Shown: positions 41,599-50,979, counted from the first letter of the stretch. The stretch: 64,000 bases of DNA from UBA8752 sp002336475 (GCA_943846755.1 OX044365.1:62001-126000), one strand, 5' to 3'. Notes: a model not told the origin generated them from the sequence alone. A program made the numbers and translations.

Positions 41599-42794
41599 TA
41601 GGCGAGGTGTGCGACCGCTGTGGCAATGCGTCGGATGGCTTCGCGAAGGACGTCATCGGATGCGGCATAGCTGATGCGCATGCAGTTGGGGGAGCCAAAG
41701 GCGTCACCACCTACTGTGGCCACGTCTGCTGTTTCAAGGAGGTACATGGCCAGGTCTTGCCCGCTTTGGATGGTGTGTCCCGCGTGGGACTTGCCAAAGA
41801 GTGCTGAGACATCGGGGAAGATGTAAAACGCCCCTTTGGGAACGTTGACCTCAAATCCATCAATGCCCCGAAGGCCTTCGATCACCAGGTCCCTGCGTGA
41901 CAGGAAGGCTGTTTTCATTTCGGCAGCAAGGTCGCCGCCTCCATTCATGGCTTCGGCGGTGGCTTTTTGGGAGATGCCGCTGGCGCCGCTGGTGAACTGG
42001 CCTTGCAGTTTTGTGCACGCTGCTGCAATCCATTGGGGTGCTGCGATGTACCCGATGCGCCATCCGGTCATGGCGAACCCTTTCGACACGCCATTGACCG
42101 TCACAGTCCGCTCCATCATTCCGGGCTGCGCCGCAAAGCTGGCGTGTTGCTCAGTAAAATTGATGTACTCATAAATCTCATCGGAGATGACCACCGCATG
42201 GGGGTGGCTGCTCACGACCTCGGCCAGTTCGGCCATTTCTTCTGCCGTGTAAACGCTTCCCGAAGGGTTGTTCGGGGAATTGAGCATGACCACCCGCGTG
42301 CGCTCGGTGAGTGCACTGCGCAATTGGTCGGCGGTCATCTTGAAGTCTTGGGCGATGCCCGTCTTGACTTCGACCACTTGACCACCAGCAAGGTTGACCA
42401 TGTCGGCATAGCTGACCCAGAAAGGGGTGGGGAGGATGACTTCATCGCCAGCATCCACCAAGCTCAGTACCACATTCATGAGGCTGTGCTTGGCTCCGGT
42501 CGAAACGACAATTTGGTCCGGCTGGTAGCTCAATCCGTTGTCGCGTTGCAGCTTGGCACATATGGCCTGTCTAACGTCGGCAAAGCCCGGAACAGGCGGG
42601 TAATGGGTGTGGTTCTCCTCAATGGCGCGGATGCCAGCGGCTTTGATCGGGTCTGGTGTGTCAAAATCAGGCTCGCCCAGGGAGAGGCTGATGATGTCAC
42701 GGCCAGCGGCCTTGAGTTCCCTTGCCTTGCGGCTCATGGCGATGGTGGCCGATTCGCTCAGACGACCGAGCAGTTGTGACGTTCGCGGTTGCAT
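41598..42794 (-). CDS. Aspartate aminotransferase-type class I aminotransferase
   Basis: A 398-residue fold-type I PLP enzyme. Key features are SLSLGEPDFDTPDPIKAAG near the start, the substrate-binding NSPNNPSGSVY, VISDEIYEYINF, and the PLP-Lys motif VNGVSKGFAMTGWRIGY (Lys in SKGFAMTG). This pattern is that of class Ib aspartate aminotransferases, which also transaminate prephenate in some groups. ATG at 42794 begins the conserved part. It is followed directly by rfaE1 (TAATG overlap). Confidence 0.9.
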   Translation of the reverse strand: MQPRTSQLLGRLSESATIAMSRKARELKAAGRDIISLSLGEPDFDTPDPIKAAGIRAIEENHTHYPPVPGFADVRQAICAKLQRDNGLSYQPDQIVVSTGAKHSLMNVVLSLVDAGDEVILPTPFWVSYADMVNLAGGQVVEVKTGIAQDFKMTADQLRSALTERTRVVMLNSPNNPSGSVYTAEEMAELAEVVSSHPHAVVISDEIYEYINFTEQHASFAAQPGMMERTVTVNGVSKGFAMTGWRIGYIAAPQWIAAACTKLQGQFTSGASGISQKATAEAMNGGGDLAAEMKTAFLSRRDLVIEGLRGIDGFEVNVPKGAFYIFPDVSALFGKSHAGHTIQSGQDLAMYLLETADVATVGGDAFGSPNCMRISYAASDDVLREAIRRIATAVAHLA

Positions 42795-42828
42795 GTCTAT
42801 GGTCTGTTCTACAAAATTACGCAGAGCC

Positions 42829-44304
42829 TTAGCGGTTTCGCCCAATCTGGGCCACCAACCATGCACCGGACCATGTCAGGAATCCATTCACTGGCAGCAA
42901 AGCGAACCCGAAACTGAACCCTTGGGTGACCGCGGTCTGCTCCAAAGCCCATCCTGCCAGTGGGGCGAGGACGGCCACCCACGGAGTCCAGCGGTCCAGT
43001 TTCGGGTGGGGCCCAGGGTGCGACAATGCAAAGGCAAAAAGCCCCAGCAGAGGTCCGTATGTGTAGCTCGCGATTTTAAAGAGGGCGGCGATGACGGAGG
43101 TGTCGTTGACAGCGTGGAACAGCAAAATGAGCAGTCCGATGCCGATGGAAACCACAAGGTGGATGCGTTGGCGTTGCGCTTTTCCTTCCGCGGTGCCTTG
43201 GCCTTCTGTGTCCACACCCATAAAGTCGACGCATACTGAGGTGGTCAAAGCCGTGAGAGCAGAGTCAGCCGATGACAGGGCTGCGGCGACAAGCCCCAGC
43301 AGAAACAAAATGGGCAATGCCACTCCGAGCCCACCATCCAAAGCGATGCGGGCGAAGAGCAAGTCAGGCTTGCCCGCTTCCATTCCAGTCGCATCTACGT
43401 GCATGAGCAGGAGTGCTCCCAGCCCAAGGAACATCAGGTTGACAAAAACCAGCACCACCGAGAAGGAGGCCATGTTGGTCTGGGCTTCTTTGAGGTTTCT
43501 GCAGCTCAAGTTTTTCTGCATCATGTCTTGGTCTAAGCCTGTCATGCACAGCGCAATGAATGCCCCAGCCACCAGTTGTTTGACACCGTGGTTTGGGGCG
43601 CCCCAATCCTCAAAGAACCACCATTGTGCGTGCCCGGAGTTGGCAATGGCATCTGGGACTTCTATCAGACTGAGGCCAAGTTCTTGGCCGATCAGCCAGA
43701 CTGCGGCAAAGGCCGCCAGCAGCATGCAGGCGGTCTGTAAGGTGTCGGTCCACACCACTGTGGCGATGCCGCCCTGCCTGGTGTAGGCCCAAATGGCACC
43801 CAAAACGAGCACGATGAGGCCGGTCAGCCGGATCCAGCCTCCAGCCGTTCCAGTGGCAGGGAGGAGGGTTTCATTGAGCACAAGCACCACCAGATAAAGG
43901 CGAAAGGCGGCTCCGATGCTGCGAGAGAGCAAAAAGAACGCGGCTCCTGTCTTGTACGCCTTGATCCCGATGCGGTCGCCGAGAAAGCGATAGATGCTGG
44001 TCAATTTGAGTCGGTAATAGAGGGGCAGCAGGATGCCAATGATGGCCGCATAACCAAACAGATAGCCGATGACCATTTGCATGTAGCCGAACTGTTGGTC
44101 GCCCACCCATCCTGGGACAGACAAGAAGGTGACGCCACTCAGGCTTGTGCCCACCATACCGAAGGCTACCGCCCACCATGGACTGCGCCTTCCACCGACC
44201 GAAAAGTCGGCCATTGAATTGCTCTTGCCTGTGCGTTGGCCAATCCACAAAAGCAAACCGAGGTAACCCAAGACGGCCAATCCGGCCCACCATTCAACAT
44301 GCAT
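42829..44304 (-). CDS. Sodium:solute symporter (SSS family)
   Basis: A 491-residue protein with about 13 hydrophobic segments and the SSS layout: FSVGGRRSPWWAVAFGMVGTSLSGVTFLSVPGWVGDQQFGYMQMVIGYLFG at the start and GLVAAALSSADSALTALTTSVCVDF, the Na+-site helix, in the middle. The GGRRSPWWAVAFGM start is common among Bacteroidota sialate/sugar-type symporters, but the solute cannot be fixed. It is the first gene of the long minus-strand cluster, 34 bases before the aminotransferase. Confidence 0.92.
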   Translation of the reverse strand: MHVEWWAGLAVLGYLGLLLWIGQRTGKSNSMADFSVGGRRSPWWAVAFGMVGTSLSGVTFLSVPGWVGDQQFGYMQMVIGYLFGYAAIIGILLPLYYRLKLTSIYRFLGDRIGIKAYKTGAAFFLLSRSIGAAFRLYLVVLVLNETLLPATGTAGGWIRLTGLIVLVLGAIWAYTRQGGIATVVWTDTLQTACMLLAAFAAVWLIGQELGLSLIEVPDAIANSGHAQWWFFEDWGAPNHGVKQLVAGAFIALCMTGLDQDMMQKNLSCRNLKEAQTNMASFSVVLVFVNLMFLGLGALLLMHVDATGMEAGKPDLLFARIALDGGLGVALPILFLLGLVAAALSSADSALTALTTSVCVDFMGVDTEGQGTAEGKAQRQRIHLVVSIGIGLLILLFHAVNDTSVIAALFKIASYTYGPLLGLFAFALSHPGPHPKLDRWTPWVAVLAPLAGWALEQTAVTQGFSFGFALLPVNGFLTWSGAWLVAQIGRNR

Positions 44305-44540
44305 GGCGCCAAGCTACAGCGCGCCCGTTACATGGCCTTGTCTGTGGCGCCGTGTGGCCGTCTGTCTCAGCTGTCTTCGAATCAGACTCGGATCAGAACG
44401 CCGTCTCCTGTTGGGGCCAGAAGCGCCGCGAATCCAGACTTGGGATTGCGTTCACAGGCAGTGGCGGGCATTTCGGCGCTAAAGGGATCGTTCAAAAAAG
44501 GATGAAAGTCCTGTCACCGTTTAACTTCGCCTTCGTGGAA
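44305..44540. other. Divergent intergenic region, SSS symporter / recR
   Basis: This 236-bp gap has no convincing coding sequence. Near the symporter, TAGCTTGG (one base off TAnnTTTG) ends four bases before its ATG on the minus strand. Near recR, TAACTTCG ends about a dozen bases before the ATG. No terminator or palindrome stood out. Confidence 0.5.
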
Positions 44541-45167
44541 ATGCCATCTCGCCTTATTGACCGCGCCGTCGACCAGATTGCCGGATTGCCTGGTGTTGGA
44601 CGCAGAACGGCACTGCGACTCGCTTTGCACTTGCTGGGCCGCAATGAAGAGGATGTCCGTCGATTTACGGAGGCCATCCAGGACATGAAGGAGGGGGTGT
44701 TGTCATGCAAAACCTGCGGCAACCTCGGTGAGGAAGACGTGTGTTCCATTTGCTTGGATGGACGTCGAGATCCTGCACGCATTGCGGTGGTAGAAGATTT
44801 GCGCGATTTGCTTGCGATTGAGTCCACGGGGCATTTCAAAGGGCGCTACCATGTTTTGGGGGGCGTCATTAGTCCCATGGATGGTGTCGGGCCTGCTGAT
44901 CTCCGCATTGAATCTCTGTTGAAGAGGGTGGGTGAGCCTGCGGTCGTGGAGGTGATTTTCGCATTGCCGACGACGATGGAGGGGGATACGACTTCCTTTT
45001 ACATCAACAAGCGGTTGCAGGACACGGAAGTGGAGGTGACCACTTTGGCCCGTGGTGTTGCTGTCGGAGATGAATTGCAATACGCCGATGAGCTTACTCT
45101 GATCCGTTCGTTGCAGCAGCGTTTGCCTTACAGCACAGCTTCGGACGCCAACAGCTCGGCGTTATGA
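44541..45167 (+). CDS. recR: Recombination protein RecR
   Basis: A 208-residue RecR, part of the RecFOR loader that places RecA on gapped DNA. It has the helix-hairpin-helix LPGVGRRTALRLALHLL, a four-Cys zinc finger (C56, C59, C68, C71; CKTC and CSIC), and the Toprim core (RIAVVEDLRDLLAIE, HVLGGVISPMDGVGPADLRI). ATG at 44541 was chosen because MPSRLIDRAVDQIAGLPGVG aligns with family starts; an alternative ATG lies at 44502. Its stop overlaps the next ATG by 4 bases. Confidence 0.96.
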   Translation: MPSRLIDRAVDQIAGLPGVGRRTALRLALHLLGRNEEDVRRFTEAIQDMKEGVLSCKTCGNLGEEDVCSICLDGRRDPARIAVVEDLRDLLAIESTGHFKGRYHVLGGVISPMDGVGPADLRIESLLKRVGEPAVVEVIFALPTTMEGDTTSFYINKRLQDTEVEVTTLARGVAVGDELQYADELTLIRSLQQRLPYSTASDANSSAL

Positions 45168-47053
45168 AGCTCACCATTGTTGTTGTCAGTTATAATGTCA
45201 AGGGCTACCTGTCCTTGTGTCTTTCATCTGCATTAGATGCGATGAAACGCTTGGGTGATGGGCAATCTGAACTTTACGTTGTTGATAACGCAAGTGCTGA
45301 TGGTTCAGTCGATTGGGTTCGCAGTGCTCATCCAGAAGTACAATTGATTGCCTTGGACGAGAACGTGGGCTTTAGTGCAGCCAACAATGTGGCGATCCGC
45401 AAGGCGAAGGGGGAGTGGGTGCTTCTGTTGAATCCTGATACAGTGGTACCGGAAGACACCTTTGAGCGGATTTGCAATCACGTGGAAGGACAGGAGGATA
45501 TCGGAGGTCTGGGCGTCCCGATGTTTGATGGGACAGGTGCTTGGCTTCCAGAGAGCAAGCGAGGAATGCCGACGCCGTGGGCGTCTTTCTGTCGTCTAAG
45601 TGGTCTGTGGAGGGTAGCTCCGAAAAGCCCAAAGCTGAACAGTTATTACTTCGGTCACGTGGGGAGGGAGGAGACTGCGAACGTGGAGGTTTTGAGTGGT
45701 GCGTTCATGTGGATGAGAAAAGAGGCCCTGGATGAAGTGGGTCTTTTGGATGAATCATTCTTCATGTATGGAGAGGATATAGACCTCAGCATCAGACTTG
45801 TAAAAGGGGGTTGGGTCAACAGATACTACAGCGAGGCGCCCATTGTGCACTTTAAAGGAGAGAGTACCAAAAAGGGAAGCCTGTCTTATGTCAGGGTGTT
45901 TCATGACGCCATGCGCATCTTCAGTGAAAAACACTTTGCTGGAGGCCAGGCCATGGCCATGCGTTGGATGATTCGGCTGGGCATCCGACTGCGCGCGGTT
46001 TCGGCTTTCCTGCATGGCGGAGTAAAGCGGCACAGTTTTGCCGTAGCCGATGTGGTGTTGTCAATGGCAGCGGGTTTTGGAGTCGTGGGGATTCACGGAA
46101 TGACCACAGGAATGGACCACCCCTTGGTTCCGACGATGACTTTGGCTTTGATCGGGGCTGTGTCGTCTTGGTGGGCAGGAAAGTGGTTTGGGTCTACCGA
46201 CTTGCCGTTTCACAGGGTGCGCACCGCGACGGCTGGTTTGGCGGCTGCCCTGTCTGTAGTAACAATTTACTCTCTGATGCCTGAGTATCTGAGGGTCAGC
46301 AGATTGTCGGCTTCATTGTTGGGTGTGTTTGTAGGAGTTGTTCCCCTTGTATTTCGGTCTTTAATGGTCGCGCTTCGTCCGGGCCGATGCCGCTGGCGGA
46401 CCTCTAGACCAAGGGTCACTGTTGTTGCTCCGGTCGGCGCACAAGAGCAGTTGGTCCAATGGGTGCGTTCGTCTTACGGCAGTTCATTGGAGGTCGATGT
46501 GGTACCCCTGTTGCAAGGCAGATCAGAAGGGCGCACGGGCAGCGATTTGGTGCTGTGTGCTTCTGCTTTAGGCGGAGCAATATGTTTGGAGGCCATTCGT
46601 GCAGCCCATGAGCGTTCGGAAGATGTGCGCATCGTCCCCCAAGATTTGTTGCTTGCACTCGGTGGGCTTCGTCGGGATGGGGCACCCACGTCGAACCTTT
46701 CCTGGGGTGCAGATGGATTGGGGCGGGCCGATCGGCTGAGGGCGAAACGGCGACTGGATTTGATTTGGGCTTTGGTGGTGTTGTTAGCCGGTCCAGGCAA
46801 TGGCCGACACGCGACATCGTTTTCACGCAAGAATGCCCGGCTTGTGCTTCGGGGTAAACTGACGTGGATTGGTTTTCATGGAGGTTGGGAAGGGGCGGAC
46901 CGTTTGCCTGACCTCGCGCCTGGGGTATTCTACGCTGGTACTGGTGCCCTGGCGCCCAGTGCCGAAGAAGCGCGGCGGCTTGATTTGCGACATGCCGCTG
47001 ATTTTGGATGGATGCGCGATTTAGAGTTGTTGATGAACTTGAGAATGGATTGA
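45164..47053 (+). CDS. GT2 glycosyltransferase fused to a degenerate polyprenyl-phosphate phosphoglycosyltransferase-like region
   Basis: A 629-residue protein. Residues 1-270 form a rhamnosyltransferase-type GT2 domain (IVVVSYNVKGYLSLCLSS, NVGFSAANNVAI, LLNPDTVV, FFMYGEDIDLSIRL). Residues about 285-405 hold four hydrophobic segments, then a Rossmann-like part (VTVVAPVGAQEQLVQW). The tail resembles a shortened bacterial sugar transferase: AKRRLDLIWALVVLLAGP (membrane hairpin), LVLRGKLTWIGFHGG (cf. VLRGDMSLVGPRP), LAPGVFYAG (cf. KPGITG) and LDLRHAADFGWMRDLELLMN (cf. LDLYYIENWSLWLDLKIL). The catalytic middle (FRQERVG, KFRTM, Asp-Glu) is absent, so the second half is probably non-catalytic. It is translationally coupled to recR, an odd pairing. 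Assignment of the tail is from memory of family motifs. Confidence 0.8.
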   Translation: MKLTIVVVSYNVKGYLSLCLSSALDAMKRLGDGQSELYVVDNASADGSVDWVRSAHPEVQLIALDENVGFSAANNVAIRKAKGEWVLLLNPDTVVPEDTFERICNHVEGQEDIGGLGVPMFDGTGAWLPESKRGMPTPWASFCRLSGLWRVAPKSPKLNSYYFGHVGREETANVEVLSGAFMWMRKEALDEVGLLDESFFMYGEDIDLSIRLVKGGWVNRYYSEAPIVHFKGESTKKGSLSYVRVFHDAMRIFSEKHFAGGQAMAMRWMIRLGIRLRAVSAFLHGGVKRHSFAVADVVLSMAAGFGVVGIHGMTTGMDHPLVPTMTLALIGAVSSWWAGKWFGSTDLPFHRVRTATAGLAAALSVVTIYSLMPEYLRVSRLSASLLGVFVGVVPLVFRSLMVALRPGRCRWRTSRPRVTVVAPVGAQEQLVQWVRSSYGSSLEVDVVPLLQGRSEGRTGSDLVLCASALGGAICLEAIRAAHERSEDVRIVPQDLLLALGGLRRDGAPTSNLSWGADGLGRADRLRAKRRLDLIWALVVLLAGPGNGRHATSFSRKNARLVLRGKLTWIGFHGGWEGADRLPDLAPGVFYAGTGALAPSAEEARRLDLRHAADFGWMRDLELLMNLRMD

Positions 47054-47086
47054 TGTAACAGGGGCATTTTGAGGTAGGCTCGTGTG

Positions 47087-47094
47087 TACCTTTG
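47087..47094 (+). promoter_or_regulatory. Candidate -7 box of the E2 gene
   Basis: TACCTTTG is an exact TAnnTTTG match 36 bases before the ATG at 47131. TTTG at 47068-47071 is a possible -33 element at rather short spacing. Confidence 0.4.
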
Positions 47095-47130
47095 CAGCTG
47101 TTCATTAAACCCCCTCCGGGCAATACATCC

Positions 47131-48495
47131 ATGGAGATTCTTTTACCGAAAATGGGCGAGAGCGTGGCTGAGGCAACCATTATCAAATGGTCGGTCGAGG
47201 AAGGCCAGCGCGTCTCTGCAGACGAACCGCTGATTGAAATTGCGACCGACAAAGTCGACTCTGAGGTGCCTGCACCGGAGGACGGTGTCTTGGTCAAGCG
47301 CCTGGTGTCAGAAGGCGATGTGGTCTTGGTTGGCCAGCCGATTGCTGAGTTCTCAATAGAAGGTGAAGCCGCAACAGTGAGTGCCGCACCAGCGCCTTCT
47401 GTTGCTGCTGAAACAGCTCCCTCTACTGGTGCTTCTCAAACGCTTCCGGTTCAAGAGGTAGTGGCTGCCCTTGAGGCGCCTTTGGCCTCCTCCAATGGGA
47501 TGGCCGATGGAGCCCGTCCAGCGCGCATGAGTGCGGGTCGGTTCTACAGCCCTTTGGTCAGAAGCATGGCCAAAAAGGAAGGGGTATCCCAAACTGAATT
47601 GGATGGCATTCAAGGTTCGGGCAAGGATGGAAGGGTCACCAAAAGTGACATGCTTGCATATTTGGACAGCCGAGGCCAGCAGCCTCAGAAGGCACCAGCG
47701 GCGCCGGTTTCCGCACCCAAACCAGTTGCAGCTGCTCCAGTTGCTGCTCCCAAAACCTCTGCGCCTGCTGTTTCGGTAAGCGGCGAAGACGAAATCGTGG
47801 AGATGGACCGCATGCGCAAGCTCATTGCAGACCACATGGTCCGCAGTGTGCAAACCAGTCCCCATGTCACCTCTTTTGTGGAGGCCGATGTGACCCGCAT
47901 TGTGGATTGGCGCAACAAAAACAAGACAGTCTTTCAGGAGAAGACAGGACAGAAGCTCACCTTCACTCCATTTTTCATCGAAGCTGTAGCCAAGGCGCTA
48001 CGGGACTTTCCCGGTGTCAACGCCAGTGTGGACGGTGACCGGATTGTCCTGAAAAAGGGCATACACATTGGATTGGCGGCGGCCACGCCTGAGGGCAACC
48101 TGATCGTTCCCGTGATTCGCAATGCGGACCGTTACAATTTGAACGGCCTAGCTACCGTGGTCAATGACCTTGCGAACCGCGCCAGAACGGGGGCGTTAAA
48201 GCCTGATGAAATCAGCGGCGGAACCTACACCGTATCCAATGTTGGGACGTTTGGCAATGTCTTTGGTACCCCGATCATCAACCAGCCTCAGGTGGGCATT
48301 TTGGCACTGGGTGCCATTCGCAAGAAGCCTGCAGTGGTGGAGACCGAAGAGGGAGATGTAATCGCCATCAGGCACATGATGTTCCTGTCTCACAGCTACG
48401 ACCACAGGGTTGTTGATGGCCAGCTGGGGGGGAGTTTTGTGCGCCGCGTAGCCGATTATCTCGAGGGGTTCGATGCCCACCGCAGCCCTGTTTGA
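47131..48495 (+). CDS. 2-oxoacid dehydrogenase complex E2 (dihydrolipoyl acyltransferase)
   Basis: A 454-residue E2. An N-terminal lipoyl domain with the modified Lys at about residue 41 (IEIATDKVDSEV) is followed by an Ala/Pro-rich linker, an E1/E3-binding domain (RFYSPLVRSMAKKEGVSQTELDGIQGSGKDGRVTKSDMLAYL), another Ala/Pro linker and the acyltransferase core ending SYDHRVVDGQLGGSFV with the catalytic His and Asp. One lipoyl domain fits branched-chain or 2-oxoglutarate types. No E1 or E3 gene lies nearby, so the acyl substrate is open. ATG at 47131 matches the family start MEILLPKMGESV. Confidence 0.93.
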   Translation: MEILLPKMGESVAEATIIKWSVEEGQRVSADEPLIEIATDKVDSEVPAPEDGVLVKRLVSEGDVVLVGQPIAEFSIEGEAATVSAAPAPSVAAETAPSTGASQTLPVQEVVAALEAPLASSNGMADGARPARMSAGRFYSPLVRSMAKKEGVSQTELDGIQGSGKDGRVTKSDMLAYLDSRGQQPQKAPAAPVSAPKPVAAAPVAAPKTSAPAVSVSGEDEIVEMDRMRKLIADHMVRSVQTSPHVTSFVEADVTRIVDWRNKNKTVFQEKTGQKLTFTPFFIEAVAKALRDFPGVNASVDGDRIVLKKGIHIGLAAATPEGNLIVPVIRNADRYNLNGLATVVNDLANRARTGALKPDEISGGTYTVSNVGTFGNVFGTPIINQPQVGILALGAIRKKPAVVETEEGDVIAIRHMMFLSHSYDHRVVDGQLGGSFVRRVADYLEGFDAHRSPV

Positions 48496-48573
48496 GGAAA
48501 ACTTGTGGATTTGTAGGAGTTTACCGGCGCCAATCAGAGCGTCTGGTTGACTGATTAATTTGTCGCGGTCGTC

Positions 48574-48580
48574 TACTTTG
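48574..48580 (+). promoter_or_regulatory. Candidate -7 box of the PD40/OmpA-like gene
   Basis: TACTTTG, a TAnnTTTG-like box with a one-base shorter spacer, ends eight bases before the ATG at 48589. Confidence 0.28.
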
Positions 48581-48588
48581 CAACCGTC

Positions 48589-50960
48589 ATGATGCTCCGT
48601 CTTTCTACCCTTGCCTTCGGGCTTTTGGTTTTGGTGTCCTCTTATGGGCAACTGGACCATTCCACACGTTGGCCGTCTCCTGTGGATTTGGCGGATGGAA
48701 CAGAGGTCGGGACAGAGGTCAATGCGGTGGAGGCCTATACCGAGGCCAACCGGTTGATCATCGAGGAAAATTGGACCGAAGCTGCAGCGCTGATGGAAGT
48801 GCTCTTCAATGAGGCTCCAGACAACAGGAATTTTGCGTTCAAGTGGGCACTGTGCCTGCAAGCCATTCCCGGTCGGATTCAGGAAGCGGTGCCTTTGGTG
48901 CACTTGGCGGTCAATGGACCTTTTGCCTCTCGTTACAATGCATTTTCTGTAGACCAAACCCTTCCTCCTGAAGAGGCATTGCAACTGGGTTTAGATGTGC
49001 TGCAGTTTGCCTATCATTTTGCCGAAGCCAGAGCACTGGCACAAGTGGTGGTCGAGCGTTTTCCAAAACGGGATTACCGCCACAAAAGGGCGTTGGAGGT
49101 GATGGAGGAGTGCGACTTCGCTGCGGCATGCGTGTTGGAGCCCATCCGCATGGACATTGCCCCAGTGGATGCGTTGAACAGCAGTGCCGACGATTATGCG
49201 CCTGTCGTCACACCTGATGGAAGCACTTTGTATTTCACCTCGTACCGCAACTTGGACAAAACGTCCAATGATGTAGGACAGATTTACCGCTCCAGTAAAG
49301 TCGGAGCCACTTGGTCTCGGCCAGTGCGCTTGGACTTGGGCGAGCTTCGCGACATGTCGACGGTGGGCATCCTTGGCGATGACGCTGGATTGTTGGCCTA
49401 CAGGGGGTTCCGCAAGGAGGGGGACATTTGGAAGTTGACCAAGGACGATTTCGGGGGTTGGTCCTATGAAGAGAAGGTGGGATTCCCCATCACTTCTCGC
49501 CATTGGGAAACGACCATGACCGAGCGTTTCGACGGTTGGGAACGGATTTTTGTTTCGAACCGTCCTGGTGGAAGTGGCGGTCGCGATTTGTACCGCACTG
49601 TGAAATTGCCGGACGGGTCATGGTCTGAGCCCTTGAATTTGGGCCGCAGGATCAATACCCCTGGTGAGGAAGAAAGTCCAGTGCTGAGTGCCGATGGGCA
49701 GAGCTTAATATTTGCCTCAACCGGCCACCCTGGAATGGGTGGATTTGACCTATACCGCTGCAGGCGGTTGGACAACGGCAGCTGGAGCGACCCTGAGCAT
49801 TTGGGCCATCCATTGAATACACCTGGCGATGAGGCGGTCCTGAGCATGGATGCATCTGGAAGTGCGGGGTACATTTCCTCAGCGCGCGCTGGAGGCGATG
49901 ACCTCAACATTTATCGGGTTGAATTCTTGGACGAACCCGGCGAGGAGTTGGCCGTGATGATCGGCGAAGTTCTGGCTTGGGAGCCGGGAGATGTCATGGA
50001 AGTGCGGTCCTTGGATGAAGGGGCTGCCATTTTCCGGGTCTTTCGCGCCAGGAAGGGCACCGGTAAGTTCTTGGCTGCACTGCCGCCTTGCCGGGAGTAC
50101 AATTTCAGTTGGGTGCGCAACGGCGAGAAAGTGATGGAGCGGAAGGAGTCCATCGGTTGCGGGGCTGCATATGGAGTGGGTCAAGAGGTGTTGCGCCTCG
50201 ATCCTTTCGGGATAGGCAGTTTCGATCAAAACGAAATGCCGGAAGAGCCCATGCCAGACATCGATCCTGTTGAGGATGTTGTGGAGGTGGCGACTGAAGC
50301 GGTGGCGACTGAAGCGGTGGCGACTGAAGCGGTGGCGACTGAAGCGGTGGCGACTGAAGCGGTGCGTTGAAGCGGTGGCGACTGAAGCGGTGGCGACTGA
50401 AGCGGTGGCGACTGAAGCGGTGGCGACTGAAGCGGTGGCGACTGAAGCGTTGACGACTGAAGAAGTGTCTACTGAAGGGTGGGACTGAACCGGTGGTAGA
50501 AGAGGCGGCTGAAGCCACACCACCCAACGCGCCCATTACCATGTTGGAGTTTGGAGCTGTAGAGGAACGGATCGAATTTGGATACGGCCAGTACATGTCC
50601 AAGGCGGGTGCGAGGGAGTTGGTCAGCATCGCCCTGAGTATCGCCGAACGCAACATTGCCGGAGAGGTGCCCATTTTGCAGATTGAAGGCTCGGCCTCAT
50701 TTGTGCCTGTCAGAAACAAAAGGGCGTATGACTCCAATGAGCAGCTGGCGAAGATGCGCGCTGAAAAGGCCCGTGACGCGATGATTACCGAGTTGGCGAA
50801 GCGCGGATTACAGGTGGGCGTGGACTATCAGATTGTCTTGGAGTGGGGTGTGGCAGGGCCTGAATACAAGGGCGACGCAGTGGCAGCGGCTCCCCGATAC
50901 AAGAACTACCAGTACGCGAAGTTTTCATTGTCGCGCACAATGGTGGAGATACGCGGCTGA
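48589..50960 (+). CDS. PD40 beta-propeller / OmpA-like outer-membrane-associated protein (frameshifted in a repeat tract)
   Basis: ATG at 48589 gives a short signal peptide (LSTLAFGLLVLVSSYG). A TPR-like helical part (about residues 40-180) is followed by PD40/WD40-like propeller blades (YAPVVTPDGSTLYFTSYRN, ESPVLSADGQSLIFASTGHPGMGGFDLYRC, DEAVLSMDASGSAGYISSARAGGDDLNIYR), then a Val-Ala-Thr-Glu-Ala repeat linker and an OmpA-like C-terminal region (IEGSASFVPVRNKRAYDSNEQLAKMRAEKARDAMI). The frame is lost inside the linker: a 13-base unit at 50362-50374 causes a stop at 50370, and a second change near 50473-50481 is needed to reach the OmpA-like part (frame open to 50960). As written, the product would lose its likely peptidoglycan-binding end. 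Confidence 0.82.
50287..50479 (+). repeat. 15-bp tandem repeat encoding VATEA
   Basis: Five perfect copies of GTGGCGACTGAAGCG (50287-50361), one 13-base variant (50362-50374), five more perfect copies (50375-50449), then degenerate copies to about 50479. Each full copy encodes Val-Ala-Thr-Glu-Ala in frame, so whole-unit changes alter linker length without shifting the frame. The 13-base unit does shift it. Confidence 0.95.
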
Positions 50961-50979
50961 TCCTTCCCATCTTCGCGGA

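Noticed and set aside
44145..44540. Upstream part of the recR frame as coding sequence
   Set aside because: It overlaps the symporter gene and its divergent promoter region and has no resemblance to RecR; conserved RecR begins at 44541.
50287..50479. Possible CRISPR-like array
   Set aside because: The 15-bp units are contiguous without spacers and are in frame with a protein linker.
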